A stretch of 64,000 nucleotides of DNA from Streptomyces sp. 150FB (GTDB taxonomy: Bacteria; Actinomycetota; Actinomycetes; Streptomycetales; Streptomycetaceae). This document shows, piece after piece, positions 44,301 to 52,151 of this stretch. The position numbers were made by a program, and so were the translations under genes. The notes below the pieces were generated by a model. The model ran no database searches and was not told the DNA's origin. It saw only the letters and a list, made by a program, of their open reading frames with translations. Each line of letters opens with the position of its first letter. The first letter of the stretch is position 1. The stretch lies in assembly GCF_000818195.1 (NCBI RefSeq), contig NZ_JTHL01000001.1:1515294-1579293 (forward strand). Reading direction: 5' to 3'.

Positions 44301-44825
44301 CTGGGTGGTCTCCACGAGCAGCGCGTCGGCGCCGCCGGCGATCATGCCCTCGGCGTTCTGCTGGTAGGCGTCGCGCAGCGTGAGGTACGGGGCGTGGCCC
44401 AGCGTGGGCAGCTTGGTGCCGGGGCCCATCGAGCCGAGCACCCAGCGCTGCTGTCCGGTGGAGGCGGTGAACTCGTCCGCCACCTCGCGGGCGATCCTGG
44501 CGCCCGACTCGGAGAGCTCGAAGACCCGCTCGGGAATGTCGTACTCGGCGAGCGCCGCGAAGTTGGCGCCGAAGGTGTTGGTCTCGACGCAGTCGACGCC
44601 GACCGCGAAGTACTCCTGGTGCACGGAGCGGACGATGTCCGGGCGGGTCACGTTCAGGACCTCGTTGCAGCCTTCCAGGTCCTGGAAGTCCTCCATCGTG
44701 GGGTCCTGGGCCTGGAGCATCGTGCCCATCGCGCCGTCGGCCACCACCACCCGGGTGGCGAGTGCCTCGCGAAAGGCTTCGATACGGGTCCGGCTGTCGG
44801 TGGAGGAATTCGGCGACGAGGACAT
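41316..44825 (-). CDS. metH: Cobalamin-dependent methionine synthase
   Basis: The 1169-residue multidomain enzyme has, in order: the homocysteine domain with zinc ligands (GLNCATG and GGCCGTTPEHL near residue 300), the methyl-tetrahydrofolate barrel (VNYEDGDG), the cap, the cobalamin domain with DVHDIGKNLVDIIL (B12-ligating His, about residue 746) and the C-terminal AdoMet reactivation domain (RFSLGYGACPNLEDR). It methylates homocysteine from 5-methyl-THF using B12. ATG 44825 has GGGAG at 8 nt. No cobalamin riboswitch is recognisable in the 248-nt upstream gap. Confidence 0.97.
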   Translation of the reverse strand: MSSSPNSSTDSRTRIEAFREALATRVVVADGAMGTMLQAQDPTMEDFQDLEGCNEVLNVTRPDIVRSVHQEYFAVGVDCVETNTFGANFAALAEYDIPERVFELSESGARIAREVADEFTASTGQQRWVLGSMGPGTKLPTLGHAPYLTLRDAYQQNAEGMIAGGADALLVETTQDLLQTKAAVLGAQRALKATGTNLPIICSVTVETTGTMLLGSEIGAALTALEPLGIDMIGLNCATGPAEMSEHLRYLARHSRIPISAMPNAGLPVLGKNGAHYPLTAGELADAQENFVSEYGLSLVGGCCGTTPEHLRQVVERVRGKELAAREPQPEPGAASLYQTVPFRQDAAFLAIGERTNANGSKKFREAMLEGRWDDCVEMARDQIREGAHLLDLCVDYVGRDGVADMAELAGRFATASTLPLVLDSTELPVLRAGLEKLGGRAVINSVNYEDGDGPESRFTKVTELAVEHGAALIALTIDEEGQARTSEHKVAIAERLINDLTGTWGVHESDILIDTLTFTICTGQEESRKDGIATIEAIRELKRRHPDVQTTLGLSNISFGLNPAARIVLNSVFLDECVKAGLDSAIVHASKILPIARLDAEQVKAAHDLIYDRREEGYDPLQKLMELFEGVNTKSMKDGRAEELLALPLDERLQRRIIDGEKKGLEGDLDEALQTRPALAIVNDTLLAGMKVVGELFGSGQMQLPFVLQSAEVMKTAVAYLEPHMEKTDDDGKGTIVLATVRGDVHDIGKNLVDIILSNNGYTVVNLGIKQPVSAILEAAEEHKADVIGMSGLLVKSTVIMKENLQELNQRKMAADFPVILGGAALTRAYVEQDLHEIYEGEVRYARDAFEGLRLMDALIGLKRGVPGAVLPELKQRRVKAAPAVVVEERDEDGPARSDVAIDTPVPTPPFWGTRVIKGIPLKDYASWLDEGALFKGQWGLKEARKGGPSYEELVETEGRPHLRGWLDQLHTGNLLEAAVVYGYFPCVSKGDDLILLGEDGSERTRFTFPRQRRGRRLCLADFFRPEESGETDVVGLQVVTVGSKIGGTTAELFEKNAYRDYLELHGLSVQLAEALAEYWHARVRSELGYAGEDPDQVEDMFALKYRGARFSLGYGACPNLEDRAKIAELLQPERIGVQLSEEFQLHPEQSTDAIIIHHPEAKYFNAR

Positions 44826-44938
44826 AAACGTACTCCCGGGGCTGCGACGGCTGTCGGCTTTGCGCCTTCTGGAGGAAGGGGCACCCGGCAAGGGTAGCGG
44901 GGAGCACCCCGGAGCGCCGTTTCATACCAGGGGACGGA

Positions 44939-44986
44939 CTCCATCCGGGCTCCATCCGGCTCCATCCGGGGGGCGCCGCCCCCGGA
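44939..44986. repeat. CTCCATCCGG direct repeats and a GC hairpin in the metH-gylR gap
   Basis: Three copies of CTCCATCCGG start at 44939, 44950 and 44960, directly followed by an inverted repeat (TCCGGGGG, 6-nt loop, CCCCCGGA; 44965-44986). They lie between divergent metH and gylR. Possible regulatory role; none assigned. Confidence 0.6.
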
Positions 44987-45037
44987 AGGCGGGTCCGTCG
45001 TGTCACGGACATGCTCGGCATAAGCGGATACTGTTCA

Positions 45038-45049
45038 GCATTGTCGAAC
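45038..45049 (+). promoter_or_regulatory. GylR box candidate at the gylR promoter
   Basis: GCATTGTCGAAC, 24 nt before the gylR ATG, is identical to a box at 46032-46043 in front of glpF. This is consistent with autoregulation. Confidence 0.55.
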
Positions 45050-45073
45050 TGTGTGAGGGAGGTCTGTCCTCTG

Positions 45074-45838
45074 ATGGCGAAGAACATCCAGTCGCTGGAG
45101 CGCGCCGCGGCGATGCTCCGGCTGCTCGCCGGCGGTGAGCGGCGGCTCGGTCTGTCCGACATCGCCTCCTCGCTCGACCTGGCCAAGGGCACGGCCCACG
45201 GGATTCTGCGCACCCTCCAGGCTGAGGGCTTCGTCGAGCAGGACGCGGCTTCGGGCCGCTACCAGCTCGGCGCCGAGCTGCTGCGGCTCGGGAACAGCTA
45301 CCTGGACGTGCACGAGCTGCGTTCGCGCGCCGTCGTCTGGACGGACGACCTGGCGCGCTCCAGCGGCGAGAGCGTCCATCTCGGGGTCGTGCACCAGCAG
45401 GGCGTACTGATCGTCCACCACGTCTTCCGCCCCGACGACAGCCGGCAGGTGCTGGAGGTGGGCGCCATGCAGCCGCTGCACTCGACGGCGCTGGGCAAGG
45501 TCCTCTGCGCGTACGACCCGGTGGCGCACAGCGAGGCGGTCGAGGGGAAGCGGGACAGTTTCACCGGGCGGACCGTGACGGACCTGGAGGAGTTCGAGAT
45601 GTCTCTCGCACTGACCCGGGCGCGCGGCTGGGCGGTCGACATGGAGGAGACCTGGGAGGGGGTCGCCGCCGTGGCCGCCCCCATCCACGACCGGCGCCGG
45701 ATGCCGGTCGGCGCCATAGCCATCACCGGTGCGGTGGAGCGGCTCCGTACGGGGGACGAGCTGCGTCCCGAGCTGATCGCGGCCGTCCGGGAATGCGCCC
45801 GCTCGGTGTCCAGAGAGGTCGGCGCCGGGCGGTTTTGA
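45074..45838 (+). CDS. gylR: IclR-family regulator of the glycerol operon (GylR)
   Basis: The 254-residue regulator has an N-terminal IclR winged helix (SLERAAAMLRLLAGGERRLGLSDIASSLDLAKGTAHGILRTLQAEGFV) and the C-terminal effector domain (STALGKVLCA, EGVAAVAAPI, GAIAITGAVERL). Length and N-terminus match S. coelicolor GylR as I recall. It lies directly upstream of glpF-glpK-glpD. Represses the glycerol genes and its own gene, probably released by glycerol or glycerol-3-phosphate. A shared 12-bp box marks both promoters. Confidence 0.93.
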   Translation: MAKNIQSLERAAAMLRLLAGGERRLGLSDIASSLDLAKGTAHGILRTLQAEGFVEQDAASGRYQLGAELLRLGNSYLDVHELRSRAVVWTDDLARSSGESVHLGVVHQQGVLIVHHVFRPDDSRQVLEVGAMQPLHSTALGKVLCAYDPVAHSEAVEGKRDSFTGRTVTDLEEFEMSLALTRARGWAVDMEETWEGVAAVAAPIHDRRRMPVGAIAITGAVERLRTGDELRPELIAAVRECARSVSREVGAGRF

Positions 45839-46170
45839 CCGGAAAGGCGGATCATCGGGGGTAGTGACCCGATCCGCGCTGGAGAGCGGGTCGGCGGAAG
45901 TCGCGGGACGCCGGGGGCCCGTCCGCCGAGGTGGCCGGGCCGTATGCCGCGGTCACGCCGTGAGCGAGGTTCCGGTGACCGAACCCTTGACGCCGGGTTC
46001 GGCTCAGGACGACACTGCCGATCACCGGTCGGCATTGTCGAACACTTGACGATAATGCGAGTTATGGTGTGACAGTGCCAGCGGCCGGTAGAGCCCCCAC
46101 CCGGGGGCGCGGGCCGATGGCACCAGTCGGAGGTCCGCCATTCACTGGACGAAGGACAAAGGAGTCTCGG
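45839..46170 (+). other. 332-bp gylR-glpF intergenic region
   Basis: No gene is seen. The left part contains an inverted repeat (GACCCG to CGGGTC, 45866-45892), a possible gylR terminator. The right part contains the GylR box at 46032-46043, then TTGACG and an AT-rich stretch, the likely glpF promoter, and a leader of roughly 100 nt to the glpF start. Confidence 0.6.
46032..46043 (+). promoter_or_regulatory. GylR box candidate at the glpF promoter
   Basis: GCATTGTCGAAC is identical to the box in front of gylR. It overlaps a larger imperfect inverted repeat GCATT to AATGC (46032-46058) and precedes TTGACG, so a bound regulator would block the promoter. Confidence 0.6.
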
Positions 46171-46962
46171 GTGTCCAGCCTCGATATCTTCATAGGCGAG
46201 ACCACAGGTACCGCCATCCTGATCCTGCTCGGCGGCGGCGTTGTAGCCGCTGTCACTCTCAAACGCTCGAAGGCACTCGGCGCCGGCTGGCTCGCCATCA
46301 GCTTCGGATGGGGCTTCGCTGTCCTGACCGGCGCGTATCTCTCGGCGGGCGTCTCCGGCGCCCAGCTCAACCCCGCCGTCACCCTGGGTCTCGCGATCGA
46401 GGGCGGCACCAAGTGGAGCGACGTACCGCTCTACCTCGGCTCCGAACTGCTTGGCGCGATCATCGGCGCCTTCCTGGTCTGGGTGGTCTACATGGGTCAG
46501 TTCACCGCACATCTGACAGACCCCGAGGTCCTCGCCGCACAGCCGGCTGTGGACGGCCTCGTCGACCAGCGGACGGCGCCGAAGGCGGGTCCGGTCCTCG
46601 GAATCTTCTCCACGGGCCCCGAGGTCCGCAATGTCGTGCAGAACGTACTGACGGAGGTCATCGCCACATTCGTCCTCGTCATCGCGATCCTGACGCAGGG
46701 ACTCAACGACAAGGGCAACGGCCTCGGCACGCTGGGTGTGCTGATCACCGCCCTCGTCGTGGTCGCCATCGGTCTCTCGCTGGGCGGACCCACGGGGTAC
46801 GCCATCAACCCGGCGCGTGACCTCGGTCCCCGCATCGTGCACGCGCTCCTGCCGCTGCCCAACAAAGGCGGCTCGGACTGGTCGTACGCGTGGATTCCGG
46901 TGGTCGCTCCGCTGATCGGCGGCGCGGCGGCGGGCGGCTTCTACAACCTCGCCTTCAAATGA
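46171..46962 (+). CDS. glpF: Glycerol uptake facilitator (aquaglyceroporin)
   Basis: The 263-residue MIP-family channel has the two pore motifs LNPAV (about residue 70) and INPARD (about residue 212), with six predicted helices. The second motif NPAR and flanking Asp are typical of glycerol facilitators. It lets glycerol diffuse in for trapping by GlpK. GTG 46171 has AAAGGAG just upstream. First gene of glpFKD (37-nt gap to glpK). Confidence 0.94.
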   Translation: MSSLDIFIGETTGTAILILLGGGVVAAVTLKRSKALGAGWLAISFGWGFAVLTGAYLSAGVSGAQLNPAVTLGLAIEGGTKWSDVPLYLGSELLGAIIGAFLVWVVYMGQFTAHLTDPEVLAAQPAVDGLVDQRTAPKAGPVLGIFSTGPEVRNVVQNVLTEVIATFVLVIAILTQGLNDKGNGLGTLGVLITALVVVAIGLSLGGPTGYAINPARDLGPRIVHALLPLPNKGGSDWSYAWIPVVAPLIGGAAAGGFYNLAFK

Positions 46963-46999
46963 CCCCCGTACCCCTTCGCACAGAGCAGGAGCAGACACC

Positions 47000-48550
47000 G
47001 TGAGTGAAGCGCAGACCACCGGAATTTCCTCCCACGGGACGGGGCCGTTCATCGCGGCCATCGACCAGGGCACGACATCGAGCCGCTGCGTCGTCTTCGA
47101 CAAGGACGGCCGGATCGTCGCCGTCGACCAGAAGGAGCACGAGCAGATCTTCCCCAAGCCGGGGTGGGTCGAACACAACGCCAACGAGATCTGGACCAAT
47201 GTCCAGGAAGTCGTGGCGAACGCCATCGAGAAGGCCGGCATCACCAAGGCCGACGTCCTGGCGATCGGCATCACCAACCAGCGCGAGACCACCATGCTCT
47301 GGGACAAGAACACCGGTGAGCAGGTGCACAACGCCATCGTCTGGCAGGACACCCGCACCAGCGGGCTCGTCAAGGAGCTGGGCCGCAACGTCGGCCAGGA
47401 CCGCTTCAGGCGCGACACCGGTCTGCCGCTGGCCACCTACTTCGCCGGGCCCAAGGCCCGCTGGCTGCTGGACAACGTGGAGGGGCTGCGCGAGCGCGCC
47501 GAGAACGGCGACATCCTCTTCGGCACCATGGACTCCTGGGTCATCTGGAACCTGACCGGCGGCGTCAACGGCGGCGTGCACGTCACGGACGTCACCAACG
47601 CCTCCCGTACGATGCTGATGCGCCTGGACACGCTCCAGTGGGACCCGAAGATCTGCGCGTCGATCGGCGTTCCGATGGCCATGCTGCCGGAGATCCGTTC
47701 CTCGGCGGAGGTGTACGGAACCGTCAAGGGCGGCGTCCTGGACGGCATCCCCGTCGCTTCCGCGCTCGGTGACCAGCAGGCGGCCCTGTTCGGCCAGACC
47801 TGTTTCGCCGAGGGCGAGGCCAAGTCGACGTACGGCACCGGCACGTTCATGCTGATGAACACCGCCAACAAGCCGATCAACTCCTACAACGGCCTGCTGA
47901 CCACGGTCGGTTACCGCATCGGCGACAAGCCGGCGGTGTACGCCCTGGAAGGCTCCATCGCCGTCACCGGCGCGCTCGTGCAGTGGATGCGCGACCAGAT
48001 GGGGCTGATCAACTCGGCGGCCGAGATCGAGACCCTGGCGTCGTCGGTCGAGGACAACGGCGGCGCGTACTTCGTACCCGCCTTCTCCGGGCTCTTCGCA
48101 CCGCACTGGGACTCCGGCGCGCGCGGCGTGATCGCCGGCCTCACGGGCTACGTCACCAAGGCGCACATCGCCCGTGCCGTGCTGGAGGCGACGGCCTGGC
48201 AGACCCGCGAGATCAGCGACGCCATGACCAAGGACTCGGGGGTCGAGCTGACTTCCCTCAAGGTCGACGGCGGCATGACCTCCAACAACCTGCTGATGCA
48301 GAAGCTCGCCGACGTACTCGACGCACCCGTGGTGCGCCCGATGGTCGCCGAGACCACCGTCCTCGGCGCGGCCTATGCCGCCGGTCTCGCCGTCGGCTTC
48401 TGGCCGGACACGGACGCGCTGCGCGCCAACTGGCGCAGGGCTGCCGAGTGGACGCCGGACATGGAGCCGGCGGAGCGCGACCGCGAGTACAAGAAGTGGC
48501 TCAAGGCCGTCGAGCGGACCAAGGGCTGGATCGACGAGGACGAAAGCTGA
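47000..48550 (+). CDS. glpK: Glycerol kinase
   Basis: The 516-residue FGGY kinase has [16 protein letters not shown] (phosphate loop), [23 protein letters not shown], the FGGY-type [10 protein letters not shown] and C-terminal [15 protein letters not shown]. It phosphorylates glycerol to glycerol-3-phosphate in the cytoplasm. GTG 47000 has AGGAG upstream. Middle gene of the glpFKD operon. Confidence 0.96.
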   Translation: MSEAQTTGISSHGTGPFIAAIDQGTTSSRCVVFDKDGRIVAVDQKEHEQIFPKPGWVEHNANEIWTNVQEVVANAIEKAGITKADVLAIGITNQRETTMLWDKNTGEQVHNAIVWQDTRTSGLVKELGRNVGQDRFRRDTGLPLATYFAGPKARWLLDNVEGLRERAENGDILFGTMDSWVIWNLTGGVNGGVHVTDVTNASRTMLMRLDTLQWDPKICASIGVPMAMLPEIRSSAEVYGTVKGGVLDGIPVASALGDQQAALFGQTCFAEGEAKSTYGTGTFMLMNTANKPINSYNGLLTTVGYRIGDKPAVYALEGSIAVTGALVQWMRDQMGLINSAAEIETLASSVEDNGGAYFVPAFSGLFAPHWDSGARGVIAGLTGYVTKAHIARAVLEATAWQTREISDAMTKDSGVELTSLKVDGGMTSNNLLMQKLADVLDAPVVRPMVAETTVLGAAYAAGLAVGFWPDTDALRANWRRAAEWTPDMEPAERDREYKKWLKAVERTKGWIDEDES

Positions 48551-48610
48551 CGGAGCGGCGCGGCTGAAGAGTTCCGCCGCCGCCCGGCACGACAAGCACG
48601 AGGAGTGAGA

Positions 48611-50227
48611 ATGAGCATCCTGCAGAGCGCCCCCGCCCTGGGGACGCACCCCGCCGGCGGTTCGCTGCCGAGCCGCGCCGAGACCCGGGACCAGATGTCA
48701 CGGGCGACATACGACCTCCTGGTGATCGGAGGCGGCATCCTGGGCATCTCCACCGCCTGGCATGCCTCCCAGTCGGGTCTGCGGGTGGCCCTGGTGGACG
48801 GTGGCGACTTCGCCGGCGCCACGTCCTCCGCCTCCTCCAAACTGCTCCACGGCGGTCTGCGCTACCTGCAGACCGGCGCGGTGAAACTCGTCGCCGAGAA
48901 CCACTTCGAACGGCGGGCCGTCTCCCGCCAGGTGGCCCCCCACCTGGCGAACCCGCTCACCTTCTACCTGCCGGTCTACAAGGGCGGACCGCACGGCGCG
49001 GCCAAGCTCGGCGCCGGCGTCTTCGCCTACTCGGCGCTCTCCGCCTTCGGCGACGGCGTCGGCCACGTCATCAGCCCGGCGAAGGCGCGGCGCGCCGTAC
49101 CCGAACTCCGTACGGACAACCTCAAGGCCGTGGCCGTCTACGGCGACGACCAGATGAACGACGCCAGGATGGCGCTGATGACGGTGCGCGCCGCCGTAGA
49201 GTCCGGCGCCACCGTCCTCAACCACGCCTCGGTCACCGGGCTGCGCTTCACCCAGGGACGGGTGACGGGCGCCGAACTCCGGGACAACATGGACGGCTCC
49301 GAGTTCGGCGTCGACGCGCGCCTCGTCCTCAACGCCACCGGCCCGTGGGTCGACCACCTGCGGAAGATGGAGGACCCGGGCGCCGACCCCTCCATCCGGC
49401 TCTCCAAGGGCGCGCACCTCGTACTGAAGCGCAGCGCCCCCTGGCAGGCGGCGCTCGCCACGCCCATCGACAAGTACCGCATCACCTTCGCCCTCCCCTG
49501 GGAGGACATGCTGCTGCTCGGCACGACGGACGAGTCGTACGAGGGTGAGCCGGCCGATGTCTCCGTCACCGAGAAGGACATCCACCAGATCCTGGACGAG
49601 GCCTCGCTGTCCGTGCGCGACCAGCAGCTCTCGCGTGATCTGATCACGTACTCCTTCGCGGGTCTGCGGGTGCTGCCCGGCGGTCCCGGTGACACCTCGA
49701 CCGCCAAGCGCGAGACGGTGGTGACCGAGGGCAGGGGCGGCATGCTGTCGGTGGCCGGCGGCAAGTGGACGACGTTCCGTCATATCGGCCGTACGGTCAT
49801 GAACAAGCTGGCCGATCTGCCGGGGCATCCGCTCTCCGACCACATGGAGCCGATCGCCGATCTGCCGAAGAAGCTCCCGCTGCCGGGCATATCCAACCCG
49901 AAGGCGGTCGCGCACCGGCTGATGATCGACGGCGGCGGCGCCGGGCCCTCGATGGCCGAGGACACCGCGCACCACCTCGCGACGCACTACGGTTCGCTGG
50001 CGTTCGACATCGTGCGCCTCGCGAACGAGCACCCCGAGCTGGGCGAGCGCATGCATCCGCAGGCGCCCGAGATATGGGCGCAGGCCGTGTACGCCCGCGA
50101 CCACGAGTGGGCCGAGACGGTGGACGACGTGCTGCGCCGCCGTACGACCCTGACGATCAGGGGGCTCGACACGGACGCCGTCCGCGCCAGGGTCGAGGAG
50201 CTGCTGGCACAGCCCCGGCGGAGCTGA
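48611..50227 (+). CDS. glpD: Glycerol-3-phosphate dehydrogenase (FAD, GlpD)
   Basis: The 538-residue flavoprotein has the FAD-binding motif LLVIGGGILGIS (near residue 38), SSASSKLLHGGLRYLQTGAVKLV, DDQMNDARM and the GTTDESYEG/GGKWTTFRHIG regions; the C-terminal cap holds the quinone-facing part. It oxidises glycerol-3-phosphate to dihydroxyacetone phosphate at the membrane. ATG 48611 has AGGAG just upstream. Last gene of the operon; a hairpin follows. Confidence 0.95.
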   Translation: MSILQSAPALGTHPAGGSLPSRAETRDQMSRATYDLLVIGGGILGISTAWHASQSGLRVALVDGGDFAGATSSASSKLLHGGLRYLQTGAVKLVAENHFERRAVSRQVAPHLANPLTFYLPVYKGGPHGAAKLGAGVFAYSALSAFGDGVGHVISPAKARRAVPELRTDNLKAVAVYGDDQMNDARMALMTVRAAVESGATVLNHASVTGLRFTQGRVTGAELRDNMDGSEFGVDARLVLNATGPWVDHLRKMEDPGADPSIRLSKGAHLVLKRSAPWQAALATPIDKYRITFALPWEDMLLLGTTDESYEGEPADVSVTEKDIHQILDEASLSVRDQQLSRDLITYSFAGLRVLPGGPGDTSTAKRETVVTEGRGGMLSVAGGKWTTFRHIGRTVMNKLADLPGHPLSDHMEPIADLPKKLPLPGISNPKAVAHRLMIDGGGAGPSMAEDTAHHLATHYGSLAFDIVRLANEHPELGERMHPQAPEIWAQAVYARDHEWAETVDDVLRRRTTLTIRGLDTDAVRARVEELLAQPRRS

Positions 50228-50271
50228 CGGCCGCCGAGCGCTGAGCGCCTTTTGGCCGCTGTCTGACGGAT

Positions 50272-50304
50272 GAGGGACGGTTCCTTGACCTGGAGCCGTC
50301 CCTC
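50272..50304 (+). terminator. Hairpin terminator of the glycerol operon
   Basis: GAGGGACGG and CCGTCCCTC are perfect 9-bp arms around a 15-nt loop, followed by TTT, about 45 nt past the glpD stop. Confidence 0.65.
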
Positions 50305-50337
50305 TTTCGCGTCCGGCGACGCATAATGGGGGCCGAT

Positions 50338-50348
50338 ACATCGGATGT
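50338..50348. promoter_or_regulatory. Palindromic operator ACATCGGATGT before the island GntR gene
   Basis: A perfect 11-bp palindrome just before the gntR ribosome site. The 12-mer ATACATCGGATG (50336-50347) recurs exactly, inverted, at 56994-57005 in the fuconate operon promoter. Confidence 0.65.
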
Positions 50349-50361
50349 CTGGAGGTCGCCC

Positions 50362-51033
50362 ATGGCTGTCACCGACGAGGCCATAGAGAAGATCAAGGGA
50401 ATGATCGTCTCCGGCGCGCTGCGCCCCGGCGACCGCCTCCCCAAGGAGAGCGAACTCGCCGCCGACCTCGGTCTGTCCCGCAACTCGCTCCGCGAGGCGG
50501 TACGGGCGCTGTCGCTCATCCGCATCCTGGATGTGCGGCAGGGCGACGGTACGTATGTCACCAGCCTCGACCCGCAGCTCCTGCTCGAAGCGCTCAGCTT
50601 CGTCGTGGACTTCCACCGGGACGACACGGTGCTGGAGTTCCTCGCGGTGCGCAGGATCCTGGAGCCGGCGGCGACGGCGATGGCGAGCGGCCTGATCACC
50701 GCGGAGGCGCTCGACACGCTGAGCGGGCAGCTCGACGCGCTCGGCGAGGACCCCTCGGTGGAGCAACTGGTCGCCTCCGACCTGGAGTTCCACCGGGGCA
50801 TCGTCCAGTCGTCGGGCAACTCGGTGCTGTGCTCGCTGCTGGACGGCCTCTCCGGGCCGACGACCAGGGCGCGGATCTGGCGCGGGCTGACCCAGGAGGA
50901 CGCGGTCAGCCGTACGCTCCACGAGCACCGGGCGATCCTCGCCGCGCTGCGCGACCGTGACGCCGACGCCGCCAGATCCTGGGCCACGGTGCATATCGCG
51001 AGTGTGGAGATGTGGCTGCGCTCGACGCTGTGA
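50362..51033 (+). CDS. GntR-family (FCD) regulator of the fuconate island
   Basis: The 223-residue FadR/FCD-type regulator has the winged helix LRPGDRLPKESELAADLGLSRNSLREAVRALSLIRILDVRQGDGTYV and an FCD effector domain with metal-type residues in DLEFHRGIVQ and LHEHRAILAAL. ATG 50362 has GGAGGT just upstream. The palindrome in its own promoter recurs at the dehydratase-operon promoter 6.6 kb away, so it probably controls that operon and itself. Its effector may be L-fuconate or a breakdown product. Confidence 0.9.
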   Translation: MAVTDEAIEKIKGMIVSGALRPGDRLPKESELAADLGLSRNSLREAVRALSLIRILDVRQGDGTYVTSLDPQLLLEALSFVVDFHRDDTVLEFLAVRRILEPAATAMASGLITAEALDTLSGQLDALGEDPSVEQLVASDLEFHRGIVQSSGNSVLCSLLDGLSGPTTRARIWRGLTQEDAVSRTLHEHRAILAALRDRDADAARSWATVHIASVEMWLRSTL

Positions 51034-51038
51034 ACGCG

Positions 51039-51084
51039 CTCCGGCCCCCGGCTCCGTGATCCTCTACGGAGCGGGGGGCCGGAG
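51039..51084. terminator. Bidirectional hairpin terminator
   Basis: CTCCGGCCCCCGGCTCCG pairs with CGGAGCGGGGGGCCGGAG (17 of 18) between the convergent GntR and permease genes. Confidence 0.75.
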
Positions 51085-51122
51085 CCGGGGCCGGCAGTGG
51101 GTCCGGGGCGTCCCCGGCGCTG

Positions 51123-52151
51123 TCAGTCCTGTTTCTCGCCGCTCGCGAAGCGCGAGATGACCAGCGCGACGATGATGATCGCGCCGTTGAGGAACTGGTT
51201 CCAGAGCGCGGGCACCCCGCCGAGTGTCATCACGTTCACCACGAGCTGGAGGGTCAGCACACCCGTCAGCGCGCCGAAGAGCGTGCCGCGCCCGCCCTTC
51301 AGGCTGATCCCGCCGATGACGGCGGCGGCGAAGACCTGGAAGATCCAGCCGTTGCCCTGGTTGGCGGCGACCGAGCCGTAGTGGCCGGTGTAGAGCACAC
51401 CGGCGAAGCCGGCCAGCAGCCCGCCGACGGCGAGGACGACCCAGGTGATCCGGTCCACCCGGATACCGGCGGCGCGCGCCGCCTCCGGGTTGCCGCCGAT
51501 GGCGTACAGCGCCCGTCCGTGCCGCAGCCAGGCCAGGACGCAGCCGCCGATGGCGAAGAGCGCGAGGCAGATCCAGACCGCCGCCGGCACCCCCAGCCAG
51601 GAGGTCTTGCCCAAGTAGCGGAAGGAGTCCGGGACTTCGGTGATCGACTTGCCCTCGGTGATGCCGATCTGAAGGCCGCGCAGCATGGTCAGCATGCCGA
51701 GCGTGGCGATGAAGCCGTTGACCCGCAGTTTGAGCATCAGGAAGCCGTTGACGACCCCGACGGCGAGACCGGCCAGCAGGCACAGCGGGATCGCCGACCA
51801 GGTGGGCAGCAGGCCGAGACCGGTGAACCGCCCGCCGGAGGACGGCAGTACGAGCCACATCGCGATGACCGGAGCGATGCCGATCGTCGACTCCAGCGAC
51901 AGGTCCATCCGCCCGGTGATGAGGATCAGCGCCTCACCGAGCACCAGCAGGCTCAGCTCGGACGACTGCTGGACCACACTGATCAGGTTGTTGGAGGTGA
52001 GGAAGACCGGCGAGACGATGAAGCCGATCACCATCAGCACAAGGATCACCGGCACGAGCGAGAAGTCGCTCCACCTGATGAGTTTGAGCCTGCCGCGCGG
52101 ACCCGGTTCCGTGGTCCGCTCCGCCACCGGCGGACGTATCGTGTCGGTCAT
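51123..52151 (-). CDS. ABC sugar importer permease (RbsC/AraH family)
   Basis: The 342-residue polytopic permease has family landmarks VLGEALILITGRMDLSLES and GRALYAIGGNPEAARAAGI, with GGISLKGGRGTLFGALTGVL in the conserved coupling region. About ten helices are predicted. It forms the membrane pore, as a homodimer, for sugar or sugar-acid uptake. ATG 52151 overlaps the ATPase stop as ATGA, so they are translationally coupled. Last gene of the island operon. Confidence 0.93.
   Translation of the reverse strand: MTDTIRPPVAERTTEPGPRGRLKLIRWSDFSLVPVILVLMVIGFIVSPVFLTSNNLISVVQQSSELSLLVLGEALILITGRMDLSLESTIGIAPVIAMWLVLPSSGGRFTGLGLLPTWSAIPLCLLAGLAVGVVNGFLMLKLRVNGFIATLGMLTMLRGLQIGITEGKSITEVPDSFRYLGKTSWLGVPAAVWICLALFAIGGCVLAWLRHGRALYAIGGNPEAARAAGIRVDRITWVVLAVGGLLAGFAGVLYTGHYGSVAANQGNGWIFQVFAAAVIGGISLKGGRGTLFGALTGVLTLQLVVNVMTLGGVPALWNQFLNGAIIIVALVISRFASGEKQD

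Noticed and set aside
43002-44897. 631-codon open frame opposite metH
   Set aside because: It is antisense to a clearly conserved gene and has no recognisable motif or ribosome site; a shadow of codon bias.
44826-45073. Cobalamin riboswitch before metH
   Set aside because: The conserved B12-box and stem sequences could not be found by eye; a covariance model search would be decisive.
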